Below are positions 25,828-33,714 of a stretch of DNA of 35,233 nt, piece by piece. The stretch is taken from assembly GCA_903927965.1 (NCBI GenBank), contig CAIYPA010000488.1, positions 1 through 35,233 of the forward strand, given 5' to 3'. Below the pieces are notes generated by a model, which saw only the letters and a program-made list of their open reading frames with translations, made no database searches and was not told the DNA's origin. Source of the DNA: an uncultured Bacteroidia bacterium. Its GTDB lineage: Bacteria > Bacteroidota > Bacteroidia > Bacteroidales > Prolixibacteraceae. The translations under genes and the position numbers were made by a program. The first letter of the stretch is position 1. Each line of letters starts with the position of its first letter.

Positions 25828-28800
25828 ATGTCTTATTTCTACCCCTCAGGATTTGGACGCCTATTTTCTGCTTCCAAGCCATCCAGGTTCTATTGTTTGC
25901 TGTTTTTTTGTTTGCTACTTTATTTACCCTCCCTGAAATCTGAAGGGATCGATATCGTCAATAATCTGAGCTTTGATTTTTATTCGCAGGAACAAGGTTT
26001 GTCCAATAATCAGATCCACTGTATTTTACAGGATAAAAAAGGATTTATGTGGTTTGGCACATCCCAAGGGGTCTGCCGGTTTGATGGATACAGGTTTACG
26101 GTATTCAAAAATAATCCTGAAGATTCGTGCAGTTTAATTGGGAATCTGGTGAGGGTAATTTATGAAGACCGGAAGGGGCAGATCTGGATAGGAACCGAAA
26201 ATGGGGGGCTCAACAAATTCAACCGTGAAAAGGAGAATTTCGAGCGTTTTTTTGCCGGGAAAGATCAACCGGTATTCAGGGATGTTTCAGTTACTTCAAT
26301 CATCGAAGATCGTGAAGGGTTTTTATGGGTAGGGACCGAAACCCGATTTTACCGGATCGAAAATGAAAAAATTCTCTCCGAAGTTAAACCATCAAATCCT
26401 CCAGGCTTTTCGCCTTATTTCAGGGTCTTGCATATTGATGGAACTGGAAGGATCTGGATTGGCACCAACAGTGGACTTTATGTTTACAATCCGAAAACAA
26501 ACCTTTCTGAAAAAGTCAGTTTCCCGCAAGGATATTCATCCGATCAGGAAATATGGGAGATCGTGAGGGACGAAGAGGGTCCGGTTTGGGTCGGCACCTA
26601 TACCAGTGGAATGTTCACGGTTGATCCCTCCACTCTCGAAACGCACCACGTGGTTATAGATCCGAACAATGAGCGCAGCAACACGGTAAGGGCCATTTCC
26701 AAAGACCGGAACGGGAAATACTGGATTGGTACAAGGGGTGGGCTTTATGTCTATGACAAAATAAAAGGGGTGACCGCCTCCTATTACCATGACGAGAGGG
26801 AACCCAAAAGTTTGGTCAACAATTCGATTTTGTGCATTACCCACGATGCAAAAGGGGATGTCTGGATTGGGACCCGTAGCGGGATCAACTTTTTGATCGA
26901 GGAACGGCAGAATATCCATGGTTATAAATCAATGCCAGGAGACGACCGATATCTGAACAGCAGTGAGATCTTTGCATTCTGGATCGATCCGAAAAACCAA
27001 AGTGAGGTGTGGATTGGTACAGAAAGTGGAGGGATCAATATTCTCGACCGGAAAACAGGGCGTTTCAAATACCTTCTGCCGCAAAAGGGCAACCCGAATT
27101 CCTTGTCGCGGAATTGCATCAAGGCGATACTTGACGATGGCAAGGACCGCCTTTGGATCGGGACATTTTTAGGTGGCATTGATGTGTTGGATCGGAAAAC
27201 CGGTAAATATGAGCATTATAAAAACGACCCAAACGATCCGAACAGCTTGTCGGAGAACCGCGTTTGGGCACTTCTTCGCGACAGCAACAACGATATCTGG
27301 GTCGGGACAACCAATGGTCTTGACAAATTTAATCCAAAAACGAAAAGTTTTGTTCATTATAAAAACCTTGTGAACAATCAGCAGGTGAATTGGCTGGCCG
27401 AAGACAGTGACCATTGTTTGTGGATTGGCGCGAACGAATTGATTGTCTATAATACAGTAAATCAAAAGATTAGCAGGTACGATGAAACAACAAGGTACCT
27501 TTTGGAAGATTCTAAAAAGCGGTTTTGGATTGCAACCTTAAACAAGGGGATTGCCCTTTATTCAAGGGAAAATGGTCCCATAAAGTACTATTCCGAAAAA
27601 AGCGGTTTGGCCAATAACCAGGCTCTTGCCATCCTCGAAGACAACGACCACTTTTTATGGATCAGCACAACCAATGGCCTTTCAAAATTCGATCCCGAAA
27701 AGGAACGGTTCCATAATTTCTCATTGATCAACGGGTTTCAAAACAACCAGTTTAACTATGGTGCAGCGTTTCGGGAACCAAACGGAGAATTGCTTTTTGG
27801 CGGTATATCAGGGTTCAATATTTTTGATCCGGCAAAGATAAAATCGGGAGATTATTTTGCACCCATTATCCTCACCGATTTCAAAATCTTTAACAAGAGT
27901 GTCCGAATAGGAAACCAGAAAAGTGATGTGCTGACCAAATCCATCACTGAAACTGACAAGGTTGAGCTTAAATACGATCAGAATTCCATCACAATCGACT
28001 TCACGTCCCTCGATTATGCCAATAGTCTTGGAATTAAATATTCCTACTACCTTGAAGGGTTCGAAAAAGATTGGAACGAGCCATCTGTCAATCGTTCTGC
28101 AACATATACGAATATAGATCCAGGAGAATATACATTTCGCATTAAAGCAGTTTCGATCGACCGGCAGGAGAGCAATTTGGGGCCGACATTGAAAATAATA
28201 GTTGGCACACCTTATTATGCAACCTTATGGTTCAGGAGTTTGGCAATCCTATTGATCCTGGGTTTGGTTTACCTATTGATTTCATTTCTGCTCAACAAGC
28301 AAAAAATGAAGAACGACCTGGTTTTTGAGCGGATCAAAGCCAAAAAACTACACGAACTCGATATGATGAAGTTGCGGTTTTATACTAATATCTCGCATGA
28401 GATCAGGACGCCTTTGACGCTCATCCTGGGACCGTTGGAGAAGATGAGGAAAAAGACGATAACAGAGGGTGAATTTCAGGGGCATGTTGAGGTGATGCAC
28501 CGCAATGCGACACAGTTGCATCAGTTGATCAATCAGTTGCTTGATTTCCGCAAGCTTGAAACAGGTAACCTGAAACTGGTCCTCTCAAGCGGAGATCTGG
28601 TCTCTTATCTTTCGGGGATTGTGGACTCTTTCGGGAAATTTGCCGAAGAGAAAGAAATTGAATTAAAGTTCAACTCCCTTAAAAAGGCAATTGTCACCAA
28701 TTTTGATACCGACAAACTGGCCAAGATCATGAACAACCTCTTATCCAATGCGTTAAAATTTTCAGGGAAAGGGGGGAAAGTGTCCGTCAACCTGTCGCTG

Positions 28801-29952
28801 GTTTTTGATCCTGATGAGAATGGTTCTTCGGTTGATCCGTCGGAGAAGAAAATAATTGAAATTACCGTAAAAGATTCGGGAATCGGAATTGCGGAATCCA
28901 ACCTTGAAAAAATATTTACCAGGTTTTTTAGGGTCGATGAAGGGGGAGCCCAAACAGGCACTGGGATTGGATTGGCCCTTACGAAGGAATTGGTGAAACT
29001 TCACCATGGGAAGATCTTTGTCAAAAGCAAGGAAGGTAAAGGGTCGAAGTTTACGGTACAGTTGCCATACGAAGATCTTTCCCAACTCAACAACCCCGAA
29101 TCTGGTTTGGGTTCGTCAGATTCCTTATTGGAGCAACCAAATATAGGTACTGAGGATCAGCTTTCTGAGCAAATCATTGAAGGACAAAAGATTATGCTTT
29201 TGGTTGACGACAATGCGGATGTCAGGTATTTCGTGAAATCCCATTTTGTTCATGCCTATCATGTTTTGGAAGCGGCGAATGGCGTTGAAGGATGGGGCGT
29301 GGCGCTGAAAACAATACCCGACATTGTAATTTGTGACGTTTTGATGCCAGAGATGGATGGATTTGAGTTTTGCCGGAAAATCCGGAAGGATGAACGAACG
29401 TCCCATATTCCAATATTGTTGCTCACAGCACTGGGTTCCCGCGAACACGAAATTGAAGGTTTGAACTGTGGGGCAGATGATTACATTACCAAGCCTTTTG
29501 ATCTTGTGATCCTTGAGACCAAGGTCGAAAATATCCTGTCGGTCCGGCAGTCGCTCAAGAAAAAATACACTGGCGAAATGTTACTTCAGCCCAGGAATGT
29601 GCTGCTCAATTCACCTGACGAACGTTTCCTGCAAAAGGCCATCGACATTGTCGAGAAAAACATTGCCGATCCCGACCTCGACATTGAAAGGTTTGCTACC
29701 GAGATTGGTGTCAGCAGGATGCAGCTTTACCGCAAGTTGAATGCGCTTACCGAAATGACAGTCAAGGAGTTTGTGCGCAACATCCGGCTCAAGAGGGCTG
29801 CCCAGTTGTTGGTACAGAAGAAGATGAACGTTTCGGAAGTGGCTTATGCAGTGGGATTCAGGGATTTGTCCCATTTCCGAAAATGTTTCCGCCAGGAATT
29901 CGGTATGAGCTCGTCGGAGTACATCGAAAAATTCAAGGGGGAGAAGGGTTAA
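25828..29952 (+). CDS. Hybrid two-component system sensor/regulator (HTCS)
   Basis: One-protein signalling system typical of Bacteroidetes polysaccharide-utilisation loci. I chose the ATG at 25828 (1374 residues), which gives a signal peptide (FYCLLFFCLLLYLPSLKSEG); a GTG at 25813 is possible. The periplasmic part has 14 Reg_prop blades with motifs such as GFMWFGTSQGV, IWIGTENGGLNKF and LWIGTFLGGIDVL, enough for two seven-bladed propellers, then a Y_Y_Y domain. A membrane segment (about 798-822) leads to a histidine kinase with H-box ISHEIRTP (855-862) and ATPase motifs (NNLLSNALKFS, TGIGLALTKEL). A receiver follows (LLVDDNADVRYF; phospho-acceptor in VICDVLMPEMDG, about 1169), then an AraC-type DNA-binding domain (SRMQLYRKLNAL, SHFRKCFRQEFGMS). 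Probably senses an oligosaccharide and activates the downstream glycosidase and SusC genes. Only 29 bases separate it from giant gene B. Confidence 0.96.
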   Translation: MSYFYPSGFGRLFSASKPSRFYCLLFFCLLLYLPSLKSEGIDIVNNLSFDFYSQEQGLSNNQIHCILQDKKGFMWFGTSQGVCRFDGYRFTVFKNNPEDSCSLIGNLVRVIYEDRKGQIWIGTENGGLNKFNREKENFERFFAGKDQPVFRDVSVTSIIEDREGFLWVGTETRFYRIENEKILSEVKPSNPPGFSPYFRVLHIDGTGRIWIGTNSGLYVYNPKTNLSEKVSFPQGYSSDQEIWEIVRDEEGPVWVGTYTSGMFTVDPSTLETHHVVIDPNNERSNTVRAISKDRNGKYWIGTRGGLYVYDKIKGVTASYYHDEREPKSLVNNSILCITHDAKGDVWIGTRSGINFLIEERQNIHGYKSMPGDDRYLNSSEIFAFWIDPKNQSEVWIGTESGGINILDRKTGRFKYLLPQKGNPNSLSRNCIKAILDDGKDRLWIGTFLGGIDVLDRKTGKYEHYKNDPNDPNSLSENRVWALLRDSNNDIWVGTTNGLDKFNPKTKSFVHYKNLVNNQQVNWLAEDSDHCLWIGANELIVYNTVNQKISRYDETTRYLLEDSKKRFWIATLNKGIALYSRENGPIKYYSEKSGLANNQALAILEDNDHFLWISTTNGLSKFDPEKERFHNFSLINGFQNNQFNYGAAFREPNGELLFGGISGFNIFDPAKIKSGDYFAPIILTDFKIFNKSVRIGNQKSDVLTKSITETDKVELKYDQNSITIDFTSLDYANSLGIKYSYYLEGFEKDWNEPSVNRSATYTNIDPGEYTFRIKAVSIDRQESNLGPTLKIIVGTPYYATLWFRSLAILLILGLVYLLISFLLNKQKMKNDLVFERIKAKKLHELDMMKLRFYTNISHEIRTPLTLILGPLEKMRKKTITEGEFQGHVEVMHRNATQLHQLINQLLDFRKLETGNLKLVLSSGDLVSYLSGIVDSFGKFAEEKEIELKFNSLKKAIVTNFDTDKLAKIMNNLLSNALKFSGKGGKVSVNLSLVFDPDENGSSVDPSEKKIIEITVKDSGIGIAESNLEKIFTRFFRVDEGGAQTGTGIGLALTKELVKLHHGKIFVKSKEGKGSKFTVQLPYEDLSQLNNPESGLGSSDSLLEQPNIGTEDQLSEQIIEGQKIMLLVDDNADVRYFVKSHFVHAYHVLEAANGVEGWGVALKTIPDIVICDVLMPEMDGFEFCRKIRKDERTSHIPILLLTALGSREHEIEGLNCGADDYITKPFDLVILETKVENILSVRQSLKKKYTGEMLLQPRNVLLNSPDERFLQKAIDIVEKNIADPDLDIERFATEIGVSRMQLYRKLNALTEMTVKEFVRNIRLKRAAQLLVQKKMNVSEVAYAVGFRDLSHFRKCFRQEFGMSSSEYIEKFKGEKG

Positions 29953-30050
29953 TCGAGCCAGACAAAATCGTATGTTTTGATCGTTGGGAATTTTGGGAAT
30001 CCTTTATATACAGGAACTTCATGCAATTTTAAACGCATAGGAATCAATAG

Positions 30051-30225
30051 GTTAAAACACATAGGCACATAGATTTAGAACACATAGGCACATAGGTTTA
30101 GAACACATAGGGCTCAATAGGAGATGAAAAAGTTGGGGAAGTCTGTCTTGTTCATGACTATAGATTACCTTTATTTTTAAACCTATGTGCCTAATGTGTT
30201 TAACCTATGCACCTATGTGTTAAAT
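30051..30225. repeat. 23-bp tandem repeat with inverted copy, forming a long imperfect hairpin
   Basis: Tandem 23-bp units read ACACATAGGCACATAGATTT plus AGA at 30057-30079, the same with one change at 30080-30102, and a partial unit at 30103-30121. About 57 bases later, 30178-30225 holds the same units inverted (ACCTATGTGCCTAATGTG, then ACCTATGCACCTATGTG). The two arms could pair over about 45 bases with a few mismatches. It lies in the 598-base gap between the HTCS and the GH2 gene. The remaining gap holds AT-rich sequence and a possible minus-strand small gene at 30260-30523. It could be a transcription-ending or mobile REP-like element; I see no transposase and no direct-repeat flanks. 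Confidence 0.75.
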
Positions 30226-30259
30226 TTTTAGCCTAAGTAACCTTACAATCTCCGTTTTT

Positions 30260-30523
30260 CTATTTCCGCATTATCACCGATTCTTTTGCGAAATTGGTCA
30301 CAAAAATGCTATATTCAAACGATTTGTTGTTTATAGAGAACACCATATCGGGAAAACACAATCTGGGATGGTCACTGGCAAATCCATAAATTTGTATAAT
30401 TTTAAAACGTGGTTCCATAGTCATTGCATACCGATAAATTGCCATGATTTCAGGGCTTAAGAAATCATTTTCCGGATCGTAATTGAACTGAATTAATAAA
30501 TTGAATATTAGTGTTTTAACCAT
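30260..30523 (-). CDS. Possible small hypothetical protein
   Basis: Open frame of 87 codons from the ATG at 30523 (a TTG at 30550 would overlap the GH2 start codon region). The product (MVKTLIFNLLIQFNYDPEND..., ending AKESVIMRK) has a plausible amino-acid mix and a defined hydrophobic and polar pattern, but no domain that I recognise, no signal peptide and no visible -7 box upstream. It is divergent from the GH2 gene. It may be a real orphan gene or chance coding in an intergenic region. Confidence 0.35.
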   Translation of the reverse strand: MVKTLIFNLLIQFNYDPENDFLSPEIMAIYRYAMTMEPRFKIIQIYGFASDHPRLCFPDMVFSINNKSFEYSIFVTNFAKESVIMRK

Positions 30524-30550
30524 TAATTCGCATAAATAATCTATAAGCAA

Positions 30551-32581
30551 ATGAAAACAAAGTATCTATTCATCCTGGCATTTTTGGTTGTTCAGGTAGT
30601 TTTTACAACCTCAAGCACATTCGCAAGGGAGGTAATTTCGATAAACGAAAGCTGGAAATTCACAAATGGTATTCAGACACCGAGAGGACTGGGTTGGGGT
30701 GGTTCCCAGAATGCTTCGGCGACTGTAAACCTGCCCCATACCTGGAACAGCACCGATTTTATGTCGGATGGCGGCTATCGCAGGGGATATGGCTCTTACA
30801 GCAAAGACATTGAAATACCCGCCGAATACAAAGGCAAACGGATCTTCCTTAGGTTTGAAGGGGCAGGAAGTGTAGCCAACGTATTCATCAATTCGAGCCA
30901 CCTGGGGGAACACAAAGGTGGCTATACTGCTTTCACCTATGAGATAACGGACCGTGTGAATTACGGCAAAAACAACAGTGTCAGTGTCATATGCGACAAT
31001 TCTCAGCGGTTTGATCTTGCTCCTCAGGGGGGCGACTTCAATATGTACGGAGGCTTGTACCGTAATGCGTGGCTGATCGTTACCGATGATGATGCCTGCA
31101 TCTCCCCAGTTTACTTCGGTTCATGTGGCGTATTTGTCAGTCAGTTGCTCGCTACGGAAAAAAGAGCCGAATTAAGGGCAGAAATCTACTTATCCACCAA
31201 ATCGGACTTCAAAGAGTGTGAAGTAGAGTTTTCAATCCTCGGAAAAGATAATAACATTGTATCTTCTCAGACTATTCCTTACATCAACAACAACAGGGTC
31301 CTATGCAAGGTCGGTATAGATAACCCGCATTTATGGAACGGCGTTAAAGATCCCTATCTATATAAAACGGTGACCGTATTGAAGAGAAAAGGAAAAGAGA
31401 TTGACCGGGTAGAAGAGAATATCGGGATACGCAATTACTACGTAGATGCCAACAAGGGGTTTTTCCTCAACGGGGAACATTTAAAACTTAGAGGGGTCTG
31501 CCGTCACCAGGATTGGGACAGTCTGGCCTCGGCGTTAACGGAGAAGAACCACCTTGCTGATTTTAATTTCTTCGGGGAGTTGGGCGTGAATGCCTTACGT
31601 CTGGCCCATTACCCACAGGCTCAGTTCATGTTCAGGGAAGCAGACAAGCGTGGATATGTTGTGTGGGAGGAAATACCGTTTGTTGGGAGTTATGTTGACT
31701 CGAAAGAATTTGAAGACAATCTGAAAATACAGCTTCAGGAGATGATCTTACAAAATTTCAACCACCCCTCAATTTGCTTTTGGGGATTGTTCAATGAAAT
31801 CAATGGCAACTTTGATTCAACTCTGGACCGGCTCAATGAACTGGCGCATAACCTTGATCCATACCGCCTGACTGTTGCGGCGTCTGACAAGGAGGGGAGT
31901 TTCAACTTCGTTACCGACGCCATGGCAATGAACAAGTACTTTGGTTGGTACTATAACAAAGTGGAAGATTTTGCCACCTACTACGACAATTGGCACAAAC
32001 AGAATCCCAATACAAAAATTGGGTTGAGCGAATATGGTGGGGGTGCCAATACGAACCAACATGTAGGTCAATTTGTTCCCGAAGAGGATCCAAGACCTAC
32101 CTCAAGGGGGCCCTGGCATCCGGAAGAAAAACAGACTGCCATTCATCAAAGTACTTTAAAAATGATCACCGAGAGAGATTTTATCTGGGGATCGTTTGTT
32201 TGGAACATGTTCGATTTTGGATCAAACATTCAAAGGGCAGGTGGTTTAAATCACCTGAACGACAAGGGTTTGGTAACCTATGACCGAAAAACCAAGAAGG
32301 ATGCTTTCTTCCTTTACAAAGCCAACTGGAACAAGGCTGAAAAAACGACTCACCTTTGTTCGAAGCGCTATACCGAGAGAAAAGAGAACATCACGGATAT
32401 CATTGTGTTTACCACGGCTCCTTCGGCCAAACTTTTTATCAATGGGAAACAGGTAGGAACCATGAATACTGATACGTATGCAACGGTAGTTTGGAAAAAC
32501 GTGAAGTTGTCATCTGGCAAAAATCTGGTTGAAATAAAAACTGCTGATGGAAATGACTCCGCTGAATGGACCGTTAAATAA
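30551..32581 (+). CDS. Glycoside hydrolase family 2 protein (beta-galactosidase/beta-glucuronidase type)
   Basis: Exported retaining glycosidase of 676 residues. A Sec signal (YLFILAFLVVQVVFTTSSTFA) is followed by the GH2 sugar-binding jelly roll (about 30-180, with VNLPHTWN, RRGYGSYSKDIEIP and NMYGGLYRNAWL), an Ig-like sandwich and the TIM barrel. The acid/base is Glu416 in FWGLFNEING and the probable nucleophile is Glu494 in IGLSEYGGGAN; NALRLAHYPQ also fits the family. A short C-terminal Ig-like domain (KLFINGKQVGTMNTD) closes the protein. It is shorter than many GH2 enzymes. The substrate may be a beta-galactoside or beta-glucuronide; the GH105 neighbour favours a uronic-acid-rich polysaccharide. 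The ATG at 30551 is clear. A strong terminator lies downstream at 32650. Confidence 0.93.
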   Translation: MKTKYLFILAFLVVQVVFTTSSTFAREVISINESWKFTNGIQTPRGLGWGGSQNASATVNLPHTWNSTDFMSDGGYRRGYGSYSKDIEIPAEYKGKRIFLRFEGAGSVANVFINSSHLGEHKGGYTAFTYEITDRVNYGKNNSVSVICDNSQRFDLAPQGGDFNMYGGLYRNAWLIVTDDDACISPVYFGSCGVFVSQLLATEKRAELRAEIYLSTKSDFKECEVEFSILGKDNNIVSSQTIPYINNNRVLCKVGIDNPHLWNGVKDPYLYKTVTVLKRKGKEIDRVEENIGIRNYYVDANKGFFLNGEHLKLRGVCRHQDWDSLASALTEKNHLADFNFFGELGVNALRLAHYPQAQFMFREADKRGYVVWEEIPFVGSYVDSKEFEDNLKIQLQEMILQNFNHPSICFWGLFNEINGNFDSTLDRLNELAHNLDPYRLTVAASDKEGSFNFVTDAMAMNKYFGWYYNKVEDFATYYDNWHKQNPNTKIGLSEYGGGANTNQHVGQFVPEEDPRPTSRGPWHPEEKQTAIHQSTLKMITERDFIWGSFVWNMFDFGSNIQRAGGLNHLNDKGLVTYDRKTKKDAFFLYKANWNKAEKTTHLCSKRYTERKENITDIIVFTTAPSAKLFINGKQVGTMNTDTYATVVWKNVKLSSGKNLVEIKTADGNDSAEWTVK

Positions 32582-32649
32582 TTAGGCGAAACCAATGAAT
32601 TCTTGTTTCATTTATTTGAACCGGCAGGAATGATGAATTAAAATATCTA

Positions 32650-32680
32650 CGAAAAAAGGGTGAATTTCACCCTTTTTTCG
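32650..32680. terminator. Bidirectional terminator between GH2 and the toxin gene
   Basis: A perfect 14-bp stem (CGAAAAAAGGGTGA with TCACCCTTTTTTCG) around a 3-base loop lies between the converging GH2 and PIN-toxin genes. The A-run on one arm and T-run on the other allow it to end transcription from both sides. Confidence 0.85.
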
Positions 32681-32752
32681 TTGGAACAGATCAGCGTGTT
32701 TTCAGTATGTCAAAAAAAATTTCAGGTTGTCATGATTGAAAATAAAAGCATT

Positions 32753-33136
32753 TTATATTTTATACGGATTACAAATTTTCAGTCCTTTAATATGAACAAA
32801 GTCTTTTTCATTATTAGTGATCAGCGTTAAGTTGTATGCCAATGCAGTGGCTGCAATAATAGCATCCGGCGTTTTTATTTTTTTACTTCTTCTAATATTT
32901 ACACACCTGCCTACTACATCAGGGCTGATTTCAATTATAGCACTGTCATCAATAAATTCCTTGACTTTCAACTCAGTTAAAGGATCAGTTTGCCAGCAAA
33001 GTAACTCGATTTGAGTAATAACAGAAATAGTTGGAATTGAGTCAAAAACAGTATCCATAAAATTCAAGCCATCAACAGAAAATGAAGCAGCGAAGTAATC
33101 AGAAACAACATTGGTGTCAATTAGATATTTTTCCAT
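32753..33136 (-). CDS. vapC: PIN-domain toxin, VapC family
   Basis: Probable ribonuclease toxin of a type II toxin-antitoxin module, 127 residues. The PIN acidic active-site residues are visible: Asp7 in LIDTNVVSDYF, Glu44 in ITQIELL, Asp91 in KTPDAIIAATA and Asn108/Asp112 in ITNNEKDF. The start codon overlaps the end of the antitoxin gene by 16 bases, the usual arrangement with the antitoxin first. The cellular target, likely an RNA, cannot be told. The pair lies on the minus strand within the polysaccharide locus and is likely a recent or independent insertion. Confidence 0.9.
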   Translation of the reverse strand: MEKYLIDTNVVSDYFAASFSVDGLNFMDTVFDSIPTISVITQIELLCWQTDPLTELKVKEFIDDSAIIEISPDVVGRCVNIRRSKKIKTPDAIIAATALAYNLTLITNNEKDFVHIKGLKICNPYKI

Positions 33137-33333
33137 TCTTTTCTCATTTGATCAATATGATCGTTCAGTTTTTGCCCTTCTTCCTTACTTAGTATGCCCC
33201 TGTATTTATCTGACAATTTGGGTGTTGCTATATCTATATTCTCTTTTAAAACTTTGATAAGGCTCAGTTCTTCCAATTCGTGTAAAAGTCCAGCGGCCTT
33301 TTGGTTCATAAGTTGTATCAACATTGTATCCAT
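33121..33333 (-). CDS. Antitoxin of the VapC-type module
   Basis: Small protein of 70 residues overlapping the toxin gene by 16 bases. It starts MDTMLIQLMNQKAAGLLHEL, then ELSLIKVLKE, a pattern I associate with short antitoxin partners of Bacteroidetes PIN toxins; the C-terminal half (LSKEEGQKLNDHIDQMRKEW) is likely the toxin-binding helix. It shows no obvious helix-turn-helix or AbrB-type domain. A clear Bacteroidetes-type promoter lies 45 bases upstream. Identity rests mainly on size, overlap and position. Confidence 0.8.
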   Translation of the reverse strand: MDTMLIQLMNQKAAGLLHELEELSLIKVLKENIDIATPKLSDKYRGILSKEEGQKLNDHIDQMRKEWKNI

Positions 33334-33377
33334 AATTTATATGCAATTTTGTTAAGCAATAACTTAAAATCAATTTA

Positions 33378-33409
33378 CAAATTTAACTTATAAATCAAAT
33401 CTTTGCAAA
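33378..33409 (-). promoter_or_regulatory. Promoter of the toxin-antitoxin pair
   Basis: On the minus strand, TTTG (33409-33406) and TAAATTTG (33385-33378) are separated by 20 bases. Both elements and their spacing fit the Bacteroidetes -33/-7 promoter consensus. It is the best complete promoter match I found in the window. Confidence 0.6.
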
Positions 33410-33611
33410 AGAAGGTAATCCTTCTCAGCGGTATATTGTTTATAAATTTTTAACATTATAAATTTCCCAACTGATCTTGCATAATATGGCTAATAGGCTA
33501 TATTCTAGCAAAATACGATTTTTTCAGTTTTTCGGATGTTCCAATCTCACCCGCATTTTGGGAAATCCAGCCCTATTCTGTTACGCCTGTCCCCTGTGAA
33601 TGGTACTGTTT

Positions 33612-33638
33612 TTAACCCTTATTAACCCTCTTGAACCT
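33612..33638 (+). promoter_or_regulatory. Triplet direct repeat upstream of the GH105 gene
   Basis: TTAACCCT occurs at 33612-33619 and 33622-33629, with a degenerate copy TTGAACCT at 33631-33638, so the units recur about every 10 bases, one turn of DNA. They directly abut a -7 box. This spacing suits binding of an activator to one face of the helix; the HTCS in this locus is an obvious candidate. The stretch 33410-33611 holds nothing else that I can name. Confidence 0.45.
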
Positions 33639-33645
33639 ATTTTTG
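33638..33645 (+). promoter_or_regulatory. Putative -7 box for the GH105-SusC transcript
   Basis: TATTTTTG matches TAnnTTTG exactly and lies 69 bases upstream of the GH105 ATG at 33715. There is no good TTTG at -33; the direct repeats occupy that position, as expected for an activator-dependent promoter. Confidence 0.4.
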
Positions 33646-33714
33646 CACTGGTCCTTTCTCCCAGAAATGACGGTTAAAAATGGGAAACTGGAATTAACGA
33701 TTAACAAAACTAAC

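Noticed and set aside
30057-30121. Possible CRISPR array in the 23-bp repeats
   Set aside because: The units are directly abutting with no spacers, and no cas genes are present.
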